This document shows positions 34,763 to 43,711 of a stretch of DNA of 64,000 nucleotides, one piece after another. The notes beneath the pieces are model-generated. The model was not told where the DNA came from. It did not search any database and saw only the letters and a program-made list of their open reading frames with translations. Each line of letters starts with the position of its first letter. Positions within the stretch are counted from its first letter, which is position 1. Source of the DNA: an uncultured Clostridia bacterium (lineage in GTDB: Bacteria; Bacillota; Clostridia; TANB77; CAG-508); contig CAKPKQ010000003.1 in assembly GCA_934167305.1 (NCBI GenBank), forward strand, positions 1 to 64,000, read 5' to 3'. The position numbers were made by a program, and so were the translations under genes.

Positions 34763-36511
34763 ATGAACAAAAGAGTTAAATGGATCATAATAGCAATATT
34801 AGCAATAGTAATAGTTACAATAGCTATAATATCAATAAGAAACGAAATGTTATTACACTATAAAATTGAAGAAATAAGTGAATATAATTACTTTGTATTA
34901 GAGCAAAATAAAAAATATGGAGTAATTGACAAAAAAGGTAATGTAGTAATTGAAGCAAATTATGAAACAGTTCAAATTCCAAATCCATCAAAACCAGTAT
35001 TTGTTTGTATTAAAGAATATGATCAAGATAAAAAAGAATATACTACTATAGTATATAATGAAAAAAAAGAAGAACTATTTTCAAACTATAACAATGTACA
35101 AGCAATAGCAATTTTTACAAATATTAATTCTACACCATATGAAAAAAATGTATTAGCATACAAAGAAAATGAAAAATATGGCTTAATTGACTTAAATGGA
35201 AAAGTAATAACAAAACCAATTTATGACGAAATTTCTAGTGTGAATTATAAAGAAGGAACATTTGTGGTAAAACAAAATGGACTAGAAGGAGTAATAAATT
35301 TAAAAGGCAAAGTAATTATAAAATGCGAATATGAAAGTGTAACATCTGATAATTATTATAGTGAAAAAAATAACAATGAAAAAGCGGGATTTATAGTAAG
35401 TAAAAAAACAGAAGATGGTTATAGATATGGCTATATAAACTATAGAGGCACAAAAATCTTAAATGAAGAATTTACTCAATTAGAAAGAGTAACAGAAATA
35501 AATGACGACAACAATATGTATTTTGTTGCTTTTAAAGATGGACAAGCAGGCCTACTAAAAAACAAAAAAATAGTGTTGAATTATGAATATCAAGATGTTC
35601 AATATGATGTATTAGGTGATTTCTTTGTTATACAAAGAAATGGAAAATTTGGTGCAGTAACAAGAACAGGTGAGTCAATTTTATATCCAAAATATACTAC
35701 AATATATACTGCGGGAATGTACTTAAATGCATTAGAAGGCAAAAAAATAAAAGTATTTGATTTTAAAGGAAATGAAATAGATACAAACATAAGGAGTAAA
35801 ATAAAAACAGATAACCCTAACTATTGTATAACTGTTGATAAAAAAGGAATTTATAAAGTAGTAAATGAAAAAGAATATGTTATAATTGACAGTAATTACA
35901 ATTATGCTGAATACCTACCGGGAGATAAATTTATTGTATCAAAAGATTCTAAAAGTGGAGTTGTTAATATAGAAGGAAGATCAATTTTAGAAATTAGATA
36001 TGATAGCGTTTCAAGAATAAATGACACAGACATAATACAAGCAGAAATAGATGATACAATAGAATTATATGATATGAATTTAAATAAAATAGCAAGTATG
36101 GAAAAATCAACTGTAAAAGAAGTGAAAGGTGAAAAGCCATATATCTTATTATATTCTGCAACAGATTTTAAATATATTGACAAAACAGGTAAAATAGTAG
36201 AACCACAAAATATTTTTGAAGACCATACTTTATTTAGCAAAAACATAAATGGCAAATGGGGATTTGTTGATAAAAATGGTAATGTAAAAGTACAAAATGA
36301 ATATGAAATGGTTACAGAATTTAACCAATATGGGTTTGCAGGAATAAAAAAAGACGGCAAGTGGGGAGTAATAGATCAAGAAGGAAATGTAGTACAAGAA
36401 CCAATTTATGAATTAAGCTTAATTATGCCAGATTTTATAGGAAAATATTATAAAACTAATGAATCATATGGAGACGCTAGATATAGTGACACAATACAAG
36501 GAGAAAAATAA
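34763..36511 (+). CDS. WG-repeat protein with N-terminal membrane anchor
   Basis: The 582-aa protein has one N-terminal membrane helix (about 5-25) and then many WG (KWG) beta-repeats of about 25-35 residues with patterns like KYGVIDKKGNVVIEANYE, KWGFVDKNGNV and KWGVIDQEGNV. It is predicted to form an extracellular beta-propeller-like structure of unknown binding role. GAGGTG sits 6 bp before the ATG at 34763. Its stop overlaps the start of the next gene by one base (TAATG). Confidence 0.88.
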   Translation: MNKRVKWIIIAILAIVIVTIAIISIRNEMLLHYKIEEISEYNYFVLEQNKKYGVIDKKGNVVIEANYETVQIPNPSKPVFVCIKEYDQDKKEYTTIVYNEKKEELFSNYNNVQAIAIFTNINSTPYEKNVLAYKENEKYGLIDLNGKVITKPIYDEISSVNYKEGTFVVKQNGLEGVINLKGKVIIKCEYESVTSDNYYSEKNNNEKAGFIVSKKTEDGYRYGYINYRGTKILNEEFTQLERVTEINDDNNMYFVAFKDGQAGLLKNKKIVLNYEYQDVQYDVLGDFFVIQRNGKFGAVTRTGESILYPKYTTIYTAGMYLNALEGKKIKVFDFKGNEIDTNIRSKIKTDNPNYCITVDKKGIYKVVNEKEYVIIDSNYNYAEYLPGDKFIVSKDSKSGVVNIEGRSILEIRYDSVSRINDTDIIQAEIDDTIELYDMNLNKIASMEKSTVKEVKGEKPYILLYSATDFKYIDKTGKIVEPQNIFEDHTLFSKNINGKWGFVDKNGNVKVQNEYEMVTEFNQYGFAGIKKDGKWGVIDQEGNVVQEPIYELSLIMPDFIGKYYKTNESYGDARYSDTIQGEK

Positions 36512-37764
36512 TGTATAAACAATTTGGAATAAGTGATGAACTATTAGAATTATCAAAAAAAACAGAGTTAGAAGTGCAAGAACAATTTAAAAAAATAGAT
36601 GAAGTATGTGAATATAATAGCCTAAAGGTGTTATCAGCATTTCAAAAATATAATGTATCAGAAATGCACTTTAATAGCACAACAGGTTATGGATATTCAG
36701 ATGTGGGAAGAGATACAATTGAAAAAATATTTGCTGAAATTTTACACACTGAAGATAGCTTAGTAAGAGGACAGTTTATATCTGGAACACATGCTTTAAC
36801 AGTAGCACTATTTGCTTTTTTAAGACCAAATGACATATTTTTAAGTATAAGTGGAAAACCATATGATACTTTAGACGAAGTAATAGGAATAGTAAATAAT
36901 AAAAGTTCATTAAAATCATATGGCGTAAAATATGAGCAAATTGACATGATTGAAAATGATTTTGATTATGAGCAAATAAAAAATAGAGTATTAAAAAATG
37001 ATATAAAATTAATTGAAATACAGCGATCTAGAGGGTATAGTTTACGTGATAGTATTACATTAGATAAAATTCAAAAAGTTATAAAAACAATACGTGAAGT
37101 AAATAACAAAGTTATAATAATGGTAGACAATTGCTATGGTGAATTGGTAGAAAAAATAGAACCAACAGATTTAGGTGCTGATGTTATAGTAGGTTCACTA
37201 ATAAAGAACTTAGGAGGCGGAATAGCACCAAATGGAGCATATATAGCAGGTAAAAAAGAATTAGTAGAATTAGCTGCTGAAAGATTAACCTCACCAGGAT
37301 TAGGTAAAGAAGTTGGACCATCTTTAGGAATGAATAAACAAATATTACAAGGGCTTTATTTTGCACCACATGTTGTGGCAAGTAGTTTAAAAACAGCAGT
37401 ATTTGCAAGTAAATTATTAGAAAATTTAGGTTATATAGCAAATCCAAAATTTGATCAAAAAAGAACTGATATAGTGCAAACAATTACATTTGGCGACAAG
37501 AAAAAATTAATAAAATTTTGTCAAGGCATACAAATGGGTTCACCAATAGATAGTAATTCTATACCAGAGCCATGGGACATGCCTGGCTATACTGATCAGG
37601 TAATTATGGCTGCTGGAGCATTTACACAAGGTTCATCAATTGAATTATCATGTGATGCACCAATTAGAGAGCCATATATGGCATTTATGCAAGGTGGCCT
37701 TACATACGAATATGGTAAACTTGGTGTACTTAAAGCAGTAGCTTATATGTTGAGAGACTGTTAA
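36511..37764 (+). CDS. Methionine gamma-lyase/YnbB-family PLP enzyme
   Basis: The 417-aa protein matches the aluminium-resistance/YnbB group of PLP-dependent Cys/Met-metabolism enzymes: GYGYSDVGRD, QFISGTHAL, MVDNCYGELVE and the PLP lysine in GSLIKNLGGGIAPNG. The physiological reaction is not settled; C-S lyase chemistry is likely. Its ATG overlaps the previous stop, so translation is coupled to the WG-repeat gene. Its TAA lies inside copy 2 of the 46-bp repeat. Confidence 0.88.
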   Translation: MYKQFGISDELLELSKKTELEVQEQFKKIDEVCEYNSLKVLSAFQKYNVSEMHFNSTTGYGYSDVGRDTIEKIFAEILHTEDSLVRGQFISGTHALTVALFAFLRPNDIFLSISGKPYDTLDEVIGIVNNKSSLKSYGVKYEQIDMIENDFDYEQIKNRVLKNDIKLIEIQRSRGYSLRDSITLDKIQKVIKTIREVNNKVIIMVDNCYGELVEKIEPTDLGADVIVGSLIKNLGGGIAPNGAYIAGKKELVELAAERLTSPGLGKEVGPSLGMNKQILQGLYFAPHVVASSLKTAVFASKLLENLGYIANPKFDQKRTDIVQTITFGDKKKLIKFCQGIQMGSPIDSNSIPEPWDMPGYTDQVIMAAGAFTQGSSIELSCDAPIREPYMAFMQGGLTYEYGKLGVLKAVAYMLRDC

Positions 37765-37805
37765 GTAGTCTACGAAAAATTGTAGTGGAGCACAGTGTGC
37801 TACAT
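37760..37805 (+). repeat. 46-bp dispersed repeat copy 2
   Basis: Matches 28313-28358 at 41 of 46 positions. It includes the stop codon of the YnbB-type gene and ends about 18 bp before the BaiN-like start. The CTAC/GTAG stem is fully Watson-Crick here. Confidence 0.65.
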
Positions 37806-37823
37806 GTTGAAAGAGGAATAAAA

Positions 37824-39123
37824 ATGAAAACAGTTGTAATAGGTGGTGGACCAGCTGGAATGATGTCAGCCATTAAAGCAAGTAATATGCGGAAATGATG
37901 TTCTTCTGTTAGAAAAAATGGAGTCCTTAGGGAAAAAGCTTTTAATAACAGGAAAAGGTAGATGTAATATTACAAGCTCACTTCCAATTGAAGAGTTTAT
38001 ACAAAACGTACCAGGAAATGGTATGTTTTTGTATAGTAGCTTTAATAACTTTACTAACCAAGATATAATTAATTTATTAAAAAAAGAAGGATTAAGTGTA
38101 AAAGAAGAAAGAGGACACAGAGTATTTCCTTCAACAGATAGTGCAAAAGATGTGTTAAATGCCCTTTTAAAAATATTAAAGAAGCAAAATGTACAAATAA
38201 AAACAAATGCAAAAGTTGAAAAAATATTAGTAAAAGATGAAAAAGTTATAGGTGTACAAGCAATTATAAATGGTACAAAACAAACTATAAATGCAAATAA
38301 AGTTATTTTAGCAACAGGAGGAAAAAGCTACCCAGTAACAGGTTCAACAGGGGATGGATACGAACTTGCTAAAGAATTAGGGCATACTATAACAAAAATA
38401 AAACCATCTTTAATACCATTAACAGCTAAAAAAGAAGATTTAGAATTATGTAAGGAATTACAAGGACTAAGTTTAATAAATGTATCTATAAAATTAATAG
38501 ACACACAAAAAAATAAAACAATATATGAAGATTTTGGAGAAATGTTATTCACACATTGGGGAGTTTCCGGTCCAATAATTTTAAGCGGTTCTGCACATTT
38601 ATTAAGATATAAAAATGTAGAAGATTTGCTAAATAAAGGGCAAATAGAATTAAGCATAAATTTAAAACCTGCTCTTACAGCTGAAAAATTAGAAAATCGT
38701 ATAATGCGAGATTTTAATGAACAAAAAAATAAAGAATTTAAAAATAGTTTAAATGATTTACTACCAAAAAAATTAATAGAACCTGTAATTAGATTATCTG
38801 GAATAGATAAAAACAAACAAGTAAACTCAATAACTAAACAAGAAAGAAAAAATTTAGTAAATTTACTACAAAATTTTAAAATTAAAATAAGTGGTTTTAG
38901 ACCAATAGAAGAGGCAATTGTAACATCTGGTGGAATATGTATAAAAGAAATAAACCCAAAAACAATGGAATCAAAAATAGTACAAGGACTATATTTTGCA
39001 GGAGAAGTAATAGATGTTGATGCATATACAGGTGGATTTAATTTGCAAATTGCATGGTCTACAGGGTATACGGCAGGAATAGCAGAAAGGAACGAAAGTA
39101 ATAATGAAAACTATTACGAGTAA
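37824..39123 (+). pseudogene. BaiN/HI0933-type FAD oxidoreductase with a one-base frameshift
   Basis: Frame one gives MKTVVIGGGPAGMMSAIKAS, the FAD-binding GxGxxG fold, but ends at a TGA (37896-37898). From 37891 a second frame gives GNDVLLLEKMESLGKKLLITGKGRCNIT and runs 400 residues to a normal end (GGFNLQIAWSTGYTAG). Removing one C at 37890 joins both. The family (TIGR00275-type flavoproteins, including BaiN) reduces unsaturated ring substrates in some species; substrate unknown here. AGAGGAA precedes the ATG. It overlaps yigZ by 20 bp. Confidence 0.8.
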
Positions 39124-39730
39124 TACAGAAGCTGAGATAGTTGAAAAACGATCAAAATTTATAGGTAATTTGTATTATGTTGAAACAGTAGAACAAGCTG
39201 AAAATAAACTAAAAGAAATAAAAAAGAAATATAATGATGCTAGACATAATTGTTTTGCATATAGAGTTTATGATAAAAATACAGTTATAGAAAGAGCAAA
39301 TGATGATGGAGAACCGAGTGGTACAGCAGGTGCACCAATGTTAAACTTGCTTTCAAAATCAGATCTTGTAAATTGCATTATTATTGTGACAAGATACTTT
39401 GGCGGAATTTTACTAGGAACAGGTGGACTAGTAAGAGCATATACAGAATCAGCTAAACAAACATTAAACAAAGCGCAAATAATTGAAATTGAGCCAGGCA
39501 AAGAAGTACAAGTACAACTACCATATGATAAATTAGGCGAATTTCAGCATTATTGTCAAAAAAATAATATATCAATACAAAATGTTGAATATAATCAAAA
39601 TATAGTTTGTAAAATACATATAAATAACGAAAATATAGAAAAAGCATTAAATGACACAATAAAAAGACAATATAATTTGCAAAACGTAAAAATTTTGAAT
39701 GATATTTATTTGAAAACAAAAAATATGTAA
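39104..39730 (+). CDS. YigZ/IMPACT family protein
   Basis: The 208-aa protein has the UPF0029/IMPACT N-terminal domain with VEKRSKFIG, HNCFAYRV, DDGEPSGTAGAPML and RYFGGILLGTGGLVRAY, then a C-terminal ferredoxin-like DUF1949 part. The family binds ribosomes or nucleic acid in some species; function in bacteria is unclear. The start at 39104 overlaps the end of the BaiN-like gene (AGAAAGGA upstream), indicating co-transcription. Confidence 0.92.
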   Translation: MKTITSNTEAEIVEKRSKFIGNLYYVETVEQAENKLKEIKKKYNDARHNCFAYRVYDKNTVIERANDDGEPSGTAGAPMLNLLSKSDLVNCIIIVTRYFGGILLGTGGLVRAYTESAKQTLNKAQIIEIEPGKEVQVQLPYDKLGEFQHYCQKNNISIQNVEYNQNIVCKIHINNENIEKALNDTIKRQYNLQNVKILNDIYLKTKNM

Positions 39731-39820
39731 TTTATTCTAGTATAAACTTAATATATGTGTAAAAAAGAATAACAAAATACATACTTTTACAAAAAAATGG
39801 AAGAATTTTCCAAAAACCTA

Positions 39821-39849
39821 TTGCAAATTTTTTATATTAATAATATAAT
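39821..39849 (+). promoter_or_regulatory. Promoter of spo0A
   Basis: TTGCAA (39821-39826), 17-bp spacer, TATAAT (39844-39849). No clear 0A box (TGTCGAA) is seen nearby. Confidence 0.6.
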
Positions 39850-39895
39850 TATGACTGTAAAAAATTTACAAATATAAAAATAGGGGGAAAAAATT

Positions 39896-40714
39896 GTGAG
39901 TGAGAAAATAACAGTGCTTGTAGCAGATGACAACAAAGATTTTACTATGACATTATCAAGTTATTTAGAAAAAGAGGAGCAAATAGAAATTGTTGGGATT
40001 GCTAAAGATGGAAATGAAGCATATGAAATGACAGTAAAACTACAACCAGACATTTTATTATTAGACATTATTATGCCACATTTAGATGGTCTAGGAGTAT
40101 TAGAAAAGTTAGGAGAAACAGAGCTAGCAAAAAGACCATTAGCAATTATTTTATCTGCTGTAGGGCAAGACAAAATAACACAAAAAGCAATATCATTAGG
40201 AGCTCAATACTATATTGTAAAGCCTTTTGACATAAATGTTTTAATAAAAAGAATGAAAGAACTAAAAAATTATCAACCTTCACAACTAAGAGGAGGAATA
40301 ATTACAAGAGAAATAAAGGCTCAATATATTGATATAGCACCTGAGAAAAAGAAAGATCAGGATAGTCTTGAAGCACTTGTAACTAACCTTATTCATGAAG
40401 TTGGAGTACCAGCTCATATAAAAGGGTACCAATATTTAAGAGAAGCAATAATGATGGTAGTTAAAGATACAGATGTTATAAACCAAATAACAAAACAACT
40501 TTACCCAGAAATTGCATCTAAGTACCATACAACCCCAAGCAGAGTAGAAAGAGCAATTCGTCATGCAATAGAAGTTGCATGGGGAAGAGGAGAGCAAGGA
40601 GCTGTTGAAAACATATTTGGCTATACAATTTCTGCAGCCAAAGGAAAGCCAACAAATAGCGAATTTATAGCGATGATTAGCGACAAATTAAGGCTTGAAT
40701 TAAAGTCTGCATAA
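39896..40714 (+). CDS. spo0A: Sporulation master regulator Spo0A
   Basis: The 272-aa response regulator has a receiver domain (acid pocket Asp11/Asp12, phosphoacceptor Asp57 in [12 protein letters not shown], Lys in IVKPFD) and the Spo0A effector domain with [19 protein letters not shown] and the DNA-recognition region [15 protein letters not shown]. Phospho-Spo0A starts endospore formation. The start is GTG, preceded by AGGGGGAAA. No spoIVB is next to it, unlike many species. Confidence 0.97.
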   Translation: MSEKITVLVADDNKDFTMTLSSYLEKEEQIEIVGIAKDGNEAYEMTVKLQPDILLLDIIMPHLDGLGVLEKLGETELAKRPLAIILSAVGQDKITQKAISLGAQYYIVKPFDINVLIKRMKELKNYQPSQLRGGIITREIKAQYIDIAPEKKKDQDSLEALVTNLIHEVGVPAHIKGYQYLREAIMMVVKDTDVINQITKQLYPEIASKYHTTPSRVERAIRHAIEVAWGRGEQGAVENIFGYTISAAKGKPTNSEFIAMISDKLRLELKSA

Positions 40715-40764
40715 AACCATGAAGTTTTTATTGGTTGATTTATAAGTGAAAATAACCAAATTAC

Positions 40765-40793
40765 TTGAAAACAATAGAATAAATGAGTATAAT
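40765..40793 (+). promoter_or_regulatory. Promoter of the small transcript after spo0A
   Basis: TTGAAA (40765-40770), 17-bp spacer, TATAAT (40788-40793). Confidence 0.7.
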
Positions 40794-40799
40794 AAATAT

Positions 40800-40883
40800 A
40801 GAAATAAGGAGCCACAAAAAGTGGTTGCCGATATTTGTGTTAAAAAATGCACACTCTAATTACAAGTAGAGTGTGTATTTTTT
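40800..40883 (+). ncRNA. Candidate small RNA (about 84 nt)
   Basis: A consensus promoter starts transcription at about 40800 and a strong terminator, CACACTCTA paired with TAGAGTGTG plus a T-run (about 40850-40883), ends it. The body has a CCAC-AAAAA-GTGG hairpin whose loop can pair with TTTGT downstream (40834-40838), a pseudoknot-like arrangement. AAGGAG at 40806 and GTG at 40821 also define a 12-codon ORF (VVADICVKKCTL) ending in the terminator stem. The next gene has its own promoter, so this is a separate unit. I cannot match it to a known RNA family. Confidence 0.6.
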
Positions 40884-40976
40884 TCTTAATATATGCAATT
40901 TTACAATATTTATGAAATATAAATATTGCCTGCCTATTAAATATTCAAAATATTAATTAAAAATATGTTTAAAATA

Positions 40977-41005
40977 TTGAAAAAAAAATTGCAATTTGTT
41001 ATACT
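40977..41005 (+). promoter_or_regulatory. Promoter of the VWA surface protein gene
   Basis: TTGAAA (40977-40982), 17-bp spacer, TATACT (41000-41005). Confidence 0.65.
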
Positions 41006-41031
41006 AATTGTATATACATAAGGAGGAAAAA

Positions 41032-43605
41032 ATGAAAAGTAATGCTATAAAAATAATTGTAGTTTTTATATTAATAACTATAACATTAATGAGTCCGATA
41101 ACTGTTGTGTATGCAGGTTTTATTGATAGTGCTAGAGGTGAATCAGGTCCAGCACCAGAATTTACACCACCAGATACACCACCATCAACACCATCAGAAC
41201 CATCAAAACCATCAGAACCATCAGAGCCAAAACCATCAGAGCCATCAGAAAGACCAAAAATAGTATATGTTGATGTGTATTGCAAGGATACAATAGAAGG
41301 AAATGTATATGAGGACTTAGGACAAATAAAACCACCATCTGCTGGAAATGACAGTTTGAGAAGTGGTTTTAGTCTTGAAGGTATAACAGTAAATTTATAC
41401 AGAGGAGATGTAGGAGGAGAGCTAGTAGCTTCTACCGTAACTAAGGAAGATGGAAGCTATTCTATTTCACCTGGTTCAGATGGTACATATACCACTGAAT
41501 TTGTATTTGGAAAAGTAAGTGATGGCATGTTAAATAGTACTGCACTTGTTAAGAGTGCTTTAAGATATAATGGGCAAGATTATTATGCTGAAAGACTTAA
41601 TCTTAAAGAGAAGAATGATGAAGGTAAGGATGTGGTAATTCCTGGGGGAGAAGAAAAAGACACTCCTAAAACACCTGAGGAAATTGACATAAAAGAAGCA
41701 GGAAAAGGATGTGCTCAAGTGTTTATAGCCCTTGACTGTTCAAATAGTATGAGATCTGAAGAAAATAAAATGACATTACCAAATGGAGACAAAGTAACTA
41801 GACTTCAAGTTGCTGTAGATGCTACAAAAGAATTAATTAATTCATTATTAAACAATGGACAAAATATATATATTGGTTTAGTATTCTTTTCTGGGACATG
41901 TTATAGAGCAGCATCACTTACAAAAGATATTGATTTACTAAATGCATGTTTAGATGATATTAATTCTAATGGCTGGTGGACACATAATACCAATATAAAA
42001 GGAGCATTAGATAAAGTAGATGAATCTTTTTATTATGATAAAGAAAATGGCGAATGGGGACAAAACAGATATGCAGTAATAGTTTCTGATGGTGTACCAA
42101 CATCAGATGGAAACACTAATGTATATAATAATGATTCTGCTGAAGAAATAAGAAGAAAAATTAAAGGACCAATAGCAGAAAGTACAAGAAAAAGATTACA
42201 GGAATTAAGACAATATAATGAAACAACAGGAGAGGTAAATGGTGCAAAAGTTGCAGCAATATTCGTAAAATCAGATGATCCAGAAGAAAATGAAATTGTA
42301 GATTCAATATTTAATTTACCATCTGTTTCAGATATATTTAAAAGTGCAGATGAGGCTCAAGATGTAATAGATGCTATATCAGATGACATTGAAGAGGATA
42401 TTGAAAAAAAATCTGAAGAAAAAGAATATACTGTAGATACAGGTAAAGCTACTTTTTATGGATATGAAGATGAAGCAAGAAGACAAGAAGTATATAATAA
42501 TTTTAAAAAATGTACTTATGGAAGCACTACTCCGGGTGATGCAAATACTATTCTATTTGATTTGATAGATAAATATGACGGAAGCAAAGAAGCTAGAGAT
42601 AAGGCTAGAGAATTAAGTGATAAAACATGGATGAAAGTCAAGGGGGGTACATATGCTATTGAAACAATTCCAAGTCCAAATCCACAATCTTACACTGATT
42701 CTGAAGGATATACTACAGTAACAACGTATCACTCAGACCCATATAAAAATCAAGACTTATATTTGGCTAGAATACCTGAGTTTTCACTTATTACTAAAAC
42801 AACAATTACAGCATTAAAAATAACATTATCAGATGGACAAATGTTATATACAGATACTAAAGAAGTTGGAAGTGATTTACCAATTATTGATTATATAGAT
42901 GCTGAAATTGCACATGGTGCAACAGTTGAAGTAGAATATAGCATAAATGTAAAAAATAATTCATCAACACAATGTAATTATTTAGAAGTTATTAATCATT
43001 TACCTAGTGAATTCATGTTTAATGGAAATACAAAACTAATTACTGAAAACAAAACCAATAGCGAAGTTGGTTGGAAAGTCGTATCACTGCAAGAGCTATA
43101 TAATACAGGCTATGTATCTGAAGAAACAAAAAATATACATGGAAATAAAATAAGCCTAAAAGCTGTTTTAGACAATGATGGAAAGGGAGAAAATGGATTT
43201 TATATACCACCAAATGGTGAATATACATTAAAGCTTGTTACCTCAAAAGTTGCAAGTGTAAATACTATATATGAGCTCGACTGGAAGGATGATGCTGAAA
43301 TATTAGTATACACTAACCATGCACATAGAAGAATGGCATACTTAAGTGACACCTCGCTAGGTTATACTACACCTGACTTGAGAAACTATAAAGTAAAAAG
43401 ACTTGTAGGTGTTTACCCAGGCGATAGTAAAGATTTTGACTGTTCTGCATTAACAAATTCACTTACTATAATACCACCAACAGGAGTAGAAAAAGAAAAT
43501 CTATTAATTACATTATTAGAAAACAATAAATTAACAATAACAACATCAATAGCATTTATGCTTGTTATAGCATATATACTAAAAAAGATTATAAAAAGAA
43601 AATAA
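41032..43605 (+). CDS. Surface protein with SdrD-B-like and von Willebrand A domains
   Basis: The start at 41032 follows AAGGAGG by 6 bp. The 857-aa protein has a signal peptide (about 1-25), a Pro/Ser/Glu-rich repeat stalk (about 40-75), a B-type beta domain (KDTIEGNVYEDLG ... GITVNLYRGD), a VWA domain with the MIDAS motif DCSNS in FIALDCSNSMRSEE (about 235-410), a C-terminal DUF11-like region, and one membrane helix before a KKIIKRK tail. No LPXTG motif is seen, so it is held by the C-terminal helix. Likely an adhesin or pilus-like protein. Confidence 0.82.
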   Translation: MKSNAIKIIVVFILITITLMSPITVVYAGFIDSARGESGPAPEFTPPDTPPSTPSEPSKPSEPSEPKPSEPSERPKIVYVDVYCKDTIEGNVYEDLGQIKPPSAGNDSLRSGFSLEGITVNLYRGDVGGELVASTVTKEDGSYSISPGSDGTYTTEFVFGKVSDGMLNSTALVKSALRYNGQDYYAERLNLKEKNDEGKDVVIPGGEEKDTPKTPEEIDIKEAGKGCAQVFIALDCSNSMRSEENKMTLPNGDKVTRLQVAVDATKELINSLLNNGQNIYIGLVFFSGTCYRAASLTKDIDLLNACLDDINSNGWWTHNTNIKGALDKVDESFYYDKENGEWGQNRYAVIVSDGVPTSDGNTNVYNNDSAEEIRRKIKGPIAESTRKRLQELRQYNETTGEVNGAKVAAIFVKSDDPEENEIVDSIFNLPSVSDIFKSADEAQDVIDAISDDIEEDIEKKSEEKEYTVDTGKATFYGYEDEARRQEVYNNFKKCTYGSTTPGDANTILFDLIDKYDGSKEARDKARELSDKTWMKVKGGTYAIETIPSPNPQSYTDSEGYTTVTTYHSDPYKNQDLYLARIPEFSLITKTTITALKITLSDGQMLYTDTKEVGSDLPIIDYIDAEIAHGATVEVEYSINVKNNSSTQCNYLEVINHLPSEFMFNGNTKLITENKTNSEVGWKVVSLQELYNTGYVSEETKNIHGNKISLKAVLDNDGKGENGFYIPPNGEYTLKLVTSKVASVNTIYELDWKDDAEILVYTNHAHRRMAYLSDTSLGYTTPDLRNYKVKRLVGVYPGDSKDFDCSALTNSLTIIPPTGVEKENLLITLLENNKLTITTSIAFMLVIAYILKKIIKRK

Positions 43606-43618
43606 ACTAAAAATAAAT

Positions 43619-43650
43619 CTCAAGTTTTAACTAACTTGAGGTTTGTTTTT
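43619..43650 (+). terminator. Terminator after the VWA gene
   Basis: CTCAAGTT (43619-43626) pairs with AACTTGAG (43633-43640), followed by a T-rich tail. Confidence 0.8.
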
Positions 43651-43651
43651 G

Positions 43652-43680
43652 TTGACTAATAAACTTGGTGAATATATAAT
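43652..43680 (+). promoter_or_regulatory. Promoter of the NrdD-like operon
   Basis: TTGACT (43652-43657), 17-bp spacer, TATAAT (43675-43680). Confidence 0.75.
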
Positions 43681-43711
43681 AAACGTAGCAAAAAAATAAG
43701 GAGGACTAATA

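Noticed and set aside
41150..41245. Short tandem repeats that could suggest a CRISPR-like or tandem DNA repeat
   Set aside because: They are codon repeats for Pro/Ser/Glu inside an open frame of a surface protein; spacing is irregular and no spacers exist.
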